Below, piece after piece: positions 47,919 through 56,810 of a stretch of DNA of 64,000 bases. Position numbers and translations under genes: made by a program. The first letter of the stretch is position 1. Every line of letters begins with the position of its first letter. The notes under the pieces were generated by a model. That model was not told where the DNA came from, made no database searches, and was given only the letters and a program-made list of their open reading frames with translations. The stretch comes from Komagataella phaffii GS115 (Eukaryota > Ascomycota > Pichiomycetes > Pichiales > Pichiaceae). The stretch lies in assembly GCF_000027005.1 (NCBI RefSeq), contig NC_012964.1, positions 1,984,001-2,048,000 of the forward strand, in the 5' to 3' direction.

Positions 47919-49586
47919 TTATAATTCTATATTTCTCATGTTTCTCTTCTCGTTCATATCGTGTTGACGAAGCTCAGCTGGGATTTTGCTTCCGGATTTT
48001 ACCAGAAGCTTTCTAAATTCAGAGAATATTTCGGAATCCTCTGGTCCCAGATAAGTTATGCTATAACCTCTATTACCAGCCCTTCCAGTTCTTCCAATTC
48101 TATGTGTGTAGCTATCCAACCCATTTGCCATTTGAAAATTGACTACCAAAGATACGTTGGGAATATCAATTCCCCGACCAGCTAAATCTGTGGCAATCAG
48201 AACATCTATCTTCCCTGACCGAAGATTTTGGATTGCCAACTCACGTTGATCTTGATTCTTAGATCCATGAATGACTGTGGATGAAAGGGCAGTATTCTTA
48301 GAGAGTTGATTCTGCAAAAACTCACAGGTCTTCTTATAGTTAACAAATATGATAATGGGAGGTCTAAAGCTGGGCAATATACTAAACAAATGATTTAATT
48401 TAGCATTCTCATTAGGGAAATAACGTACTTCTTGTGTCACTGTGTCAACAACTGTGCCAAGCTCCCCGACTGTAAGCGTTCCTGGTTGGTTCAAGTAATT
48501 TTTGGTAATTTTCTGAATTGCTGTTGACATTGTAGCTGTAAACATAAATGTATTGCGTGGTCTAGACGTGAAACGATTCTGATCAGTGGGTAAAAGTTTC
48601 AATATTTTTAGCACTTGAACTTCAAATCCCATGTCAATCATTCTATCTGCCTCATCTAATACTACGTAGTAGCATTCCGCCAATGAGATCATTTTTCTTT
48701 CATAACAGTCAAGTAATCTTCCCGGAGTTGCGACCACAATTTCACATCCACGGCTAATGCTGTTGACATTTTCTTCTATAGAGTGACCACCAATCAAACT
48801 GATAATGTTCAGGTCGAGTTTAACAGTGAATTTTTTAAACTCCTTTTCAACTTGAAGTGCTAACTCCCTCGTGGGCACCAATATAAGGACTTGGGGGATT
48901 TGATCTCCACTTTCAAGGTGGGGAAGTTGGAGAAGATAATTCAAAGCCGGAATAATATAGGCCAAAGTTTTACCCGAACCAGTCTTGGCTATACCAATTA
49001 AATCTCTGGAGGCCAGAGCCAGTGGTATGGAGGCTCTCTGAATGGGAGTTGGTTCATCAAAGCCTAGACTGTGGACAATATCAAGAATCTCTTTCTTGAT
49101 GTTACTTTCACCCCAAAACCTCAACGGGTTAGGAATATCACCACCTTTTGATGAAATATTAAAATCCTCTTTAAGTATTCGCCAATCTCTCAGTGTCATT
49201 TCAGATATTGACTTTCTTCGCCAATGGGTATCCTTTTCAATATTTCTCTGATCAACACCATCGTTAACAGTGATCAAAGGTTGATAGTCAAGTGATGTGT
49301 CTTCTTCTTGATTCCATTGAAACTGAAATTTTGCATCACCCTTCTTAGCTTTAACAGATCCATTACGGTTATGATTAGGTATAGCGTTTGAATCTGCTGG
49401 AACAGAAGGCAGGGAGTCTGAATCTTTTGCTACTGTCTTCTTCTTTGCAATGGGAAGAATCTTTTCATTTTGTTTTTGTTGATGCTCCTTTTCTAGCTTT
49501 AGCTGCTGACGTTTTGCTTTAGATAGGAATTGAACTTTCTCCACCCTCTTTCTTTTATTCAAGATATCATTCAAAGATAATGTCAT
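47919..49586 (-). CDS. PRP28: DEAD-box splicing helicase Prp28
   Basis: A 555-aa ATP-dependent RNA helicase. The Q motif (GFDEPTPIQRASIPLAL), Walker A (AKTGSGKT), PTRELA, TPGRLLD, DEAD in VLDEADRMIDMGF, MFTATM, and HRIGRTGRAGNRG are all present. The upstream block TLRDWRILKEDFNISSKG and NPLRFWGES are typical of Prp28, which releases U1 snRNP from the 5' splice site so U6 can bind. The N-terminal 120 residues are basic and disordered. It is divergent from PEX5, as in S. cerevisiae (YDR243C/YDR244W). Confidence 0.93.
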   Translation of the reverse strand: MTLSLNDILNKRKRVEKVQFLSKAKRQQLKLEKEHQQKQNEKILPIAKKKTVAKDSDSLPSVPADSNAIPNHNRNGSVKAKKGDAKFQFQWNQEEDTSLDYQPLITVNDGVDQRNIEKDTHWRRKSISEMTLRDWRILKEDFNISSKGGDIPNPLRFWGESNIKKEILDIVHSLGFDEPTPIQRASIPLALASRDLIGIAKTGSGKTLAYIIPALNYLLQLPHLESGDQIPQVLILVPTRELALQVEKEFKKFTVKLDLNIISLIGGHSIEENVNSISRGCEIVVATPGRLLDCYERKMISLAECYYVVLDEADRMIDMGFEVQVLKILKLLPTDQNRFTSRPRNTFMFTATMSTAIQKITKNYLNQPGTLTVGELGTVVDTVTQEVRYFPNENAKLNHLFSILPSFRPPIIIFVNYKKTCEFLQNQLSKNTALSSTVIHGSKNQDQRELAIQNLRSGKIDVLIATDLAGRGIDIPNVSLVVNFQMANGLDSYTHRIGRTGRAGNRGYSITYLGPEDSEIFSEFRKLLVKSGSKIPAELRQHDMNEKRNMRNIEL

Positions 49587-50087
49587 TCCAAACCAAACGG
49601 TCTAGCAAAAACGATAACTTTAAAGAACTTTTCAATTGGTTTTGTACACTACCACCGGTTTACTACCTCTGCCTTCGGTTCTTCTCCTCACATTTTTCGC
49701 AACTGGGATAGCGTAGCCTAAAGTGTCACATGCTCGCTGCTCACATTCCCTACACAACAGAGATTGTCAGCAGAGGAAATTGAGCTCCACCATTCAACAC
49801 TTGTGGATTTATGATAGTCTGTGCTATCAGCTCTCTTTTTTTTGTTGCTGTAGAATTTACCGTGCTAGCAACCTTTTAAACTTTGTTTAGCTCTCCTTCC
49901 CTCTTCCATTCATCTGTTTCGGTCCGATCCGTCTCTGGTCATCTCCTCCGCATTTTTTTTTTACCGTTAGCGATAGGGGTCAGATCAATTCAATCAGTTT
50001 TGGCAAGGGTATTTAAAGGTGGCGAAATCCCCCTCCGTTTGTTGAACACATCCAACTATTCTCAACCCAACCATCTAACTAATCGTA
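49587..50087. other. divergent promoter PRP28 / PEX5
   Basis: A 501-base region. A TATTTAAA element near 50010 lies about 75 bases before the PEX5 ATG and may act as a TATA box. T-runs occur near 49840 and 49955. I see no gene. Confidence 0.45.
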
Positions 50088-51818
50088 ATGTCGCTTATTG
50101 GCGGAGGTTCAGACTGTGCCGCGGGAAGTAATCCTCTGGCACAGTTTACCAAACACACACAACATGACACATCCTTGCAACAATCCATGAGGAATGGGGA
50201 ATTTCAACAAGGAAACCAAAGAATGATGAGAAATGAAAGTACCATGTCCCCAATGGAAAGGCAGCAAATGGATCAGTTTATGCAGCAGCAAAACAATCCT
50301 GCGTTCAATTTCCAACCAATGCAACACGAGCTGAACGTAATGCAACAGAATATGAATGCACCACAGCAAGTAGCAAACAATAGCTGGAACCAAGAGTTTC
50401 GAATGAAGGATCCCATGGTTGCAAACGCTCCATCTGCCCAGGTTCAAACACCTGTTCAATCAACTAACTGGGCACAGGATTTCCAACAGGCAGGTCCTGA
50501 AGTTCAGCATCATGCGCAGCAGCACCAACACCCTATTTTGAGCGTTCCCGGTGTAAGAGCTGGAATATATGGGGGTGGAAGACTCATGGGCGGGAGCATG
50601 ATGAACCGTGCTGCTCAAATGCAACAACAGAACCCGGCTCAGGCTCAGACTTCAGAACAATCACAGACACAATGGGAAGACCAATTCAAGGATATCGAGT
50701 CCATGTTGAACAGTAAAACCCAAGAACCCAAGACAAAGCAACAAGAACAGAATACATTCGAGCAAGTCTGGGATGACATACAGGTGAGTTACGCCGATGT
50801 TGAGCTAACCAACGACCAGTTTCAGGCTCAATGGGAGAAAGATTTTGCCCAATACGCCGAAGGAAGGCTCAATTACGGAGAATACAAGTATGAGGAAAAG
50901 AATCAATTCCGTAACGATCCAGATGCCTATGAAATTGGTATGAGATTAATGGAAAGTGGAGCTAAACTAAGCGAAGCAGGTCTTGCTTTCGAAGCTGCTG
51001 TCCAACAAGACCCAAAGCACGTTGATGCTTGGTTAAAACTGGGTGAGGTCCAGACCCAAAATGAAAAGGAGTCAGACGGTATTGCAGCTCTAGAGAAATG
51101 CCTGGAGTTGGACCCCACCAATTTAGCAGCTCTGATGACTCTTGCAATTTCTTACATTAATGATGGTTATGACAATGCTGCTTATGCTACATTGGAAAGG
51201 TGGATCGAGACGAAATACCCTGATATTGCTTCCAGGGCACGCTCGAGTAATCCAGATTTGGATGGTGGTGATCGTATTGAGCAGAACAAGCGTGTCACAG
51301 AGCTTTTCATGAAGGCAGCACAATTATCACCAGATGTTGCTAGCATGGATGCTGACGTTCAAACTGGCTTAGGTGTATTGTTTTACTCAATGGAAGAGTT
51401 TGACAAGACTATCGACTGTTTCAAGGCCGCCATTGAGGTTGAGCCCGATAAGGCCTTGAACTGGAATCGACTGGGTGCTGCCTTAGCTAATTACAACAAA
51501 CCGGAGGAGGCAGTAGAGGCATATTCCAGAGCATTGCAATTGAATCCTAACTTTGTTAGGGCTCGCTATAATCTTGGTGTTTCATTCATAAACATGGGCA
51601 GATATAAAGAGGCTGTTGAACACCTGTTGACTGGAATTAGTTTGCATGAGGTTGAAGGTGTTGATGCATCAGAAATGAGTAGTAATCAGGGCCTTCAGAA
51701 TAATGCCCTTGTCGAGACCCTAAAGAGAGCATTTTTGGGTATGAATAGGAGAGACTTGGTTGATAAAGTATATCCAGGTATGGGATTGGCCCAATTCAGA
51801 AAAATGTTTGACTTTTAG
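50088..51818 (+). CDS. PEX5: peroxisomal PTS1 import receptor Pex5 (Pas8)
   Basis: A 576-aa receptor for proteins with a C-terminal SKL-type signal. The N-terminal half is Gln-rich and holds Cys10 (GGGSDCAAGS), the conserved cysteine ubiquitinated for recycling, and WxxxF-type motifs (WNQEF, WAQDF, WEDQF, WEKDF) that bind Pex14/Pex13. Residues about 280-550 form seven TPR units that bind PTS1 cargo, for example AEAGLAFEAAVQQDPKHVDA-type helices and YSRALQLNPNFVRARYNLG. The length matches P. pastoris Pas8 as I recall it. PEX13, its docking partner, is at 14 kb. Confidence 0.97.
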   Translation: MSLIGGGSDCAAGSNPLAQFTKHTQHDTSLQQSMRNGEFQQGNQRMMRNESTMSPMERQQMDQFMQQQNNPAFNFQPMQHELNVMQQNMNAPQQVANNSWNQEFRMKDPMVANAPSAQVQTPVQSTNWAQDFQQAGPEVQHHAQQHQHPILSVPGVRAGIYGGGRLMGGSMMNRAAQMQQQNPAQAQTSEQSQTQWEDQFKDIESMLNSKTQEPKTKQQEQNTFEQVWDDIQVSYADVELTNDQFQAQWEKDFAQYAEGRLNYGEYKYEEKNQFRNDPDAYEIGMRLMESGAKLSEAGLAFEAAVQQDPKHVDAWLKLGEVQTQNEKESDGIAALEKCLELDPTNLAALMTLAISYINDGYDNAAYATLERWIETKYPDIASRARSSNPDLDGGDRIEQNKRVTELFMKAAQLSPDVASMDADVQTGLGVLFYSMEEFDKTIDCFKAAIEVEPDKALNWNRLGAALANYNKPEEAVEAYSRALQLNPNFVRARYNLGVSFINMGRYKEAVEHLLTGISLHEVEGVDASEMSSNQGLQNNALVETLKRAFLGMNRRDLVDKVYPGMGLAQFRKMFDF

Positions 51819-52016
51819 ATAGAATTCGAAACCCCACAATAAGTAGACCACATATATCCAACTTGATACTAGCTCCTTCTTTCCTCCCCTGAATTACTGT
51901 TAGCGAAGTCCGGCATCCAGATCACGTCGAGCATCTCACGAAACGTATTTTCAACATTGATCAACATTTCTCATATCTCTATCGCCATCTATTTTGGATT
52001 ATAGTATCCATTGTAA

Positions 52017-53069
52017 ATGTCTAGGCAAAGGTTCCAGCTTCCTTTGAGTAAAGAGGAGGGGTTGTACTCTGATCTGGATCCAAGTTTTGAATTCAAGCCC
52101 TATAACGGTGAGAATTCCTACAACAACACCATCAGATGGCTATCAAGTAAAATACACAAATACAAGAAGCTGCTTATACTACTAGTATTCTTACTTTTAG
52201 TATCTACTTTTACTTCGGCCCCTTTAGTTCCCCATTTCCATTCAAACAAGGATCCGAGAGTCGTAATCATCTTGGCTGCTAATGAAGGGGGTGGTGTCCA
52301 AAAATGGAAAGGTCCTCAGGAATGGTCAGTTGAAAGAAGTTCCATCGCCAACAAAAAAAAATATGCTTCTAAACATGGTTATGGCCTAGCAATTAAAGAC
52401 CTGACCTTAAAAAGACGGTATAGTCACGAGTGGAGAGAAGGTTGGCAAAAGGTAGATATTCTCAAACAAACCATGAGACAGTACCCAAATACGGAATGGT
52501 TTTGGTGGTTGGATTTACATACTCTGATAATGGATATGGACGTTGATTTAGAGGAATATTTGCTTAACTCTGTGGGAAGCAAAAGTTATCGAACCGTCAC
52601 AAGCTTCAACCCCATTGGTATCGAAAATCATGTTCCATACACAGACACCAGTCAACCGGTTGATTTGATAGTTGCCCAAGATTGTGGAGGTTTCAATCTT
52701 GGATCATTTTTTGTTCGTCAATCTGAGTGGACAGAGGCTTTACTGGATGCTTGGTGGGACCCCGCTCTTTATGAACAAATGCATATGGCTTGGGAACACA
52801 AAGAGCAGGATGCTCTAGAAACTCTTTATGATCATCAAGGCTGGATTCGGTCTAGAACAGGTTTTATTCCCTTAAGATCCATCAATGCTTTTCCACCAGG
52901 AGCTTGTTCAGACCAAGCAGACAATCCAAAATTTTTTTACTGTGAAAGCGACAGGGACTTTGTGGTGAATATGGCTGGCTGTGAGTATGGAAGAGATTGC
53001 TGGAACGAGATGGAGTATTACAAAAAGTTAGCCAAACGGCATGAGGAGAGATGGTGGAAGTTTTGGTAA
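52017..53069 (+). CDS. MNN10: Golgi alpha-1,6-mannosyltransferase Mnn10 (GT34)
   Basis: A 350-aa type II Golgi protein: cytosolic tail, anchor at about 48-67 (KLLILLVFLLLVSTFTSAPL), lumenal GT34 domain. RVVIILAANEGGGVQKWKG, NTEWFWWLDLHTLIMDMDVD (metal-binding acidic motif), CGGFNLGSFFVRQSEW and EQDALETLYDHQ are family motifs. Mnn10 is a subunit of the M-Pol II complex that extends the alpha-1,6-mannan backbone on N-glycans. It follows PEX5, as YDR245W follows YDR244W. Confidence 0.94.
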   Translation: MSRQRFQLPLSKEEGLYSDLDPSFEFKPYNGENSYNNTIRWLSSKIHKYKKLLILLVFLLLVSTFTSAPLVPHFHSNKDPRVVIILAANEGGGVQKWKGPQEWSVERSSIANKKKYASKHGYGLAIKDLTLKRRYSHEWREGWQKVDILKQTMRQYPNTEWFWWLDLHTLIMDMDVDLEEYLLNSVGSKSYRTVTSFNPIGIENHVPYTDTSQPVDLIVAQDCGGFNLGSFFVRQSEWTEALLDAWWDPALYEQMHMAWEHKEQDALETLYDHQGWIRSRTGFIPLRSINAFPPGACSDQADNPKFFYCESDRDFVVNMAGCEYGRDCWNEMEYYKKLAKRHEERWWKFW

Positions 53070-53274
53070 TCATTTTCCACTTTGTTTATTAAATAGATAG
53101 ACCATTTTATCATACTGTACTATTTCAGCCTTTTTTCGCATCCTGCGCAAGGCACACAGGGGATAGGCTAGGACCAGCCACCTTCCAGCACTCCCTACTC
53201 TAGTTTCTATTTACGCATCGCGCGCGCTTCTGGATGGTGGAAAGTCTTATTTATTTCGCTTCACCGTGATAAAT

Positions 53275-56200
53275 ATGGCTGACCAGCACTGGGTAAATGA
53301 ACAAGAGACTTTTAACCCTAGTAACGGTAATAATCAAGATCAATATATCATGTCATATCTGAATATGAATGAGAATTTTACCGGGGAGGAAAGTGTGAAT
53401 CCAATGTCCATTCTTGACCAGTCCAAGCAACGGCCCCAGCAATACACAGGTTCTAATGAGTCCAATAACCAGAACGAACTAGGTTTGACGGCGGATCCTT
53501 CTGTATTTTTCAATCAGCCTTCTAATATGCAAAGTTCTAACTCTCCCATGGTATCGCAAGTCCAGAATCAGTCACCGTCATTTCAACAGTATTCTCAAGC
53601 ACCAACTCCTGGTCAACTGCAACAGCAGTTTCAGGATATGTCTAATGGGGATTCCAAACAGGTTGTTGGAGATCCCAAACATCAATCTCAGATGCAAAAC
53701 CAGTTAAGAAGACAATCGCCGTCTCTTTACCAAGCAAATTCTAATTCGTCCCAGCAGCAACAACTGTATCAAAAATTCCAACAAGAACAGGGATTGAACT
53801 ATAGAAGAATGCAACAACAACAACAACAACAACAGCAACAGCAAGCACAACTTCAACAACAACAGCAGCAGCTACAGCAACAGCAAATGCAACAGGCTCA
53901 GGCGCGTGCTCAAGCACAGGCACAAGCACAGGCGCAGGCTCAAGCCCAAGCTCAAGCCCAAGCCCAAGCACGACTACAGACACAGCAGAAACAGCAAAAT
54001 TCTCCTCCACAGTTTCAGCAAAACTACCCGGCTAATTCTCCTCAAGGTGTACAGGCTAACCAAGCTCAAAACCAGAAACAACAAGCTGCCAGGGCGTTCC
54101 AGTTGCAGAGGGCGCTGCAGAATCAAATTAATGCTCTGCAAATAGACAGCTTTATGCGCACTCTACAAGACTTTCTAGCAAGGAAGGGTATAAACTTGAT
54201 TCAGCCTGTAATCGAAGGAAAAAAGGTGCCCATATTTTTTTTGTATATCCTAGTGGGATCAAAAATGGGCGGTTTCCACAATGTTTCTAAGCATAACCAA
54301 TGGGCTTTAGCTGCTTCTAAGTTCAATCTTTCTCCGAACGCTGCCAATGAGCTTACAGCTATATATGCTCAGTACCTTTTGCCATTTGAGGAATTTTCTC
54401 TGACTCCAGAAGGGAAGACAGAAATGGCTCAAAGAAAAGTTGCATTACAGAAACAGATTCAACAGCTTCAAATTCAATTTGAACGACAGAAACAAAGGTT
54501 TCAACAGCAACAACAACAACAGCAGCCACAGCAACATCAACATCAAAATCAACAACCAAACCAACAACAACAACAGCACCTGCAGCAACAGTCTAAGCAA
54601 CAGCTTCAGCAACAGCAGCAGCAACAACAACAACAGCAACAGCATTTACTACGACAGCAACAGCAGATGCAACAACAACAGCAACGACAATTTCAAATTC
54701 AACAGCAACAACAACAACAACCGCAGGTAATACCTCAACGGAGTCAATTACAACAACCGATGTCTCCTCAGCAGAACACTTCTGCCCCATCATCCATCGC
54801 ATCTCACAATTCGGCGAAGCCAACTCCACCTACTCATGGGATGCATGGGAGTAATACACCTGGTCAGCCCGTACCCTTTGATTCCAGACAGCAAACCAAT
54901 TATTCAAGTCCCAATATACCAGCCACAACGACTTCTCAAGAGCATCAAGGAGAAAAATCTATAAACCTGAAGTGGCGCACAACTACGTTCCGCATCAAAG
55001 ACTGTTAGATACCGTTGCTGGCTATCAAATGGACAAATTACTTCAATTGGGGGAACAATTGGAACAAGCAAAACCGTTATTTTTATTTGCCCCAGAACTA
55101 GGCTCTGTGGATTTGCATGCTTTGACCATGTCCTTATCCAGTGGGATTTTATCAGAAATAAACACTGCTCTAGATGTTTTGCTGGTCGTTTCCGCGGATC
55201 ACAGCCTATTGCTCAATTTGAGTGAATGCCCTGACCTGCTTGACGCATTAAGTGATGTTGGTCTTGATGTGTTGAATGAGGTCATTAATGGGAAAAAAAC
55301 CTCCAAATCGCAACCCATTTACTACGACAACACAACTCTGTATGACTCAAATGATGTTATCGAAGAGATATTTTCAAAGTACTCGGGAGAGAAAAGCACT
55401 GATGTCCAGATAGTAGTTGACTCTTTTACCTCCGAACCCATAGAAGAGAAAAGTCCCAATTCTCCTTCTGACTCACTTTTTGTTGATTCTGAAGAGCAGG
55501 TTTCTACTGCTGATTCTGAACAATCGACGCTACGATCAATTCCCGATGCATTTTCTTTTCCTGACTATGCAGACTTATTAGCAAGCTGTAGAAAAGAAGC
55601 AGATCTTATATTTTCCGATATTTATACCCGCTCTTACAACAATGACGACATACTCCATATCGAACAGCTGGCCACAATCACAATGCTTTTGAGAAACGTA
55701 TCTTTTGTTACTACCAACATGGAAACTATAGGTCAGAATCCAAAGTTTGTCCGTTTTCTCTTTAAACTTTTGGAATCTGTAGCCGAACATCCCAAGAAGT
55801 TTAGATTTCAGAGAAAGATTTTGGCCTTACTCAAAGATTCGTTGATGATACTTTCTAGCATCTCTCAATTTTTACAGTTGAGAAATCATAAAGATGCGCT
55901 ATTGCTCTTAATGCTATGTTTTTCAATGGGTATCAAGATAAAAGGGATTCTTGATAAGGATAAGAAAGATCGTTCAATGACTGAAAGAAATATGCCAGGC
56001 TTCCAAAGATACCACTCTTTCTGTGTTGACATTTTGGCCAAGGTATTGGTTAGAAACCCAAACAACAAAAAGTTATTGGCCGACGTTTTATGTGAAAATT
56101 ATGTCAGTGAACTTGATCCGTCTGCTCCCAATTATTCAGATGAGATGCATACTTTTAGGTTATTGAAGTTATATGTTGGTGATGAAGTGAATGGGCACCT

Positions 56201-56717
56201 CTTATCTAAGGCGTTTTCATTTGCCTTATTATCGTTACCATTAGATTCACTCATTAACGCTCCTGCCTTTGTTGAAGAGCTAGCTCCAACTATCTTTGAA
56301 GGACTCCTAGTATGCAAAATTTTTATGGACATGATCACTCCCGATAACTTTAGCATCAACCTTCCATTGTTATGGTTAACGACAAAAGATAATATTGGTG
56401 CAAATTTGCTAACTCTGGGATTGTACTTGACGAATATTGCCATCAAGACCAATAACCCCACATACGTAATGATGGCAGGCAGATGTCTAAGTCTTACAAA
56501 CGATCTTATTTCGAAGGCACTATTTTTTAGTGAGCTAGGTGACGATGATCTCATAAGGCTTTCTCAACTTCCAGGACTATTTCCTGCTTTTGAGAAAACT
56601 GTATTAACTATTGCAAACTCTGTTAACCCGGTTATTACAATAGAGTCTATCAAACTGGAGAAAACATTTCACCAGTTGACCTCGAAGCTTCAGGAGAGAG
56701 GCCTAGGTGTCGATTAG
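53275..56717 (+). CDS. SWI1: SWI/SNF subunit Swi1 (ARID), reading frame broken once
   Basis: The Swi1 subunit of the SWI/SNF remodeller, covered by two overlapping open frames. The first (53275-55008) has a Gln-rich N-terminus, an Ala-Gln repeat, then the ARID domain (FMRTLQDFLARKGINL, PIFFLYILVGSKMGGFHNV, NQWALAASKFNL). The second runs in the -1 frame to 56717; it is open from 54882 and encodes the C-terminal Swi1 region (VPHQRLLDTVAGYQ, PLFLFAPELGSVDLHALTMS). The switch therefore lies between 54882 and 55008. A short intron, a -1 shift or a one-base error in the sequence could explain it. Splice candidates (GTAATA donors at 54727 or 54851) lack a good branch site. Together the parts give a normal-looking protein of about 1,100 aa. 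Confidence 0.85.
53810..53975 (+). repeat. CAA/CAG and Ala-Gln codon repeats in SWI1
   Basis: A poly-Gln tract (CAA/CAG mix) is followed by about ten tandem GCN-CAR units that encode alternating Ala-Gln at about 53893-53970. S. cerevisiae Swi1 has a Gln/Asn-rich prion domain, so this is a candidate prion-like segment. Length variation between strains is expected. Confidence 0.85.
54470..54725 (+). repeat. second Gln-rich repeat region in SWI1
   Basis: Interrupted CAA/CAG runs encode a second long Gln tract just C-terminal of the ARID domain and just before the frame break. Slippage in such a tract is a common source of length change; only changes that are not multiples of three would break the frame. 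Confidence 0.85.
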
Positions 56718-56810
56718 ATGACTGGCGTGGTAGTGAACTGGAGTGAATAAAGCATTACGATTGGTAAATCCACTGTATAATTATGTATAGATAAACCTAT
56801 TTCAATAGAG

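Noticed and set aside
53741..54829. Frames opposite and offset to the SWI1 Gln repeats (poly-Val, poly-Leu, poly-Asn)
   Set aside because: Low-complexity shadows of the CAA/CAG repeats.
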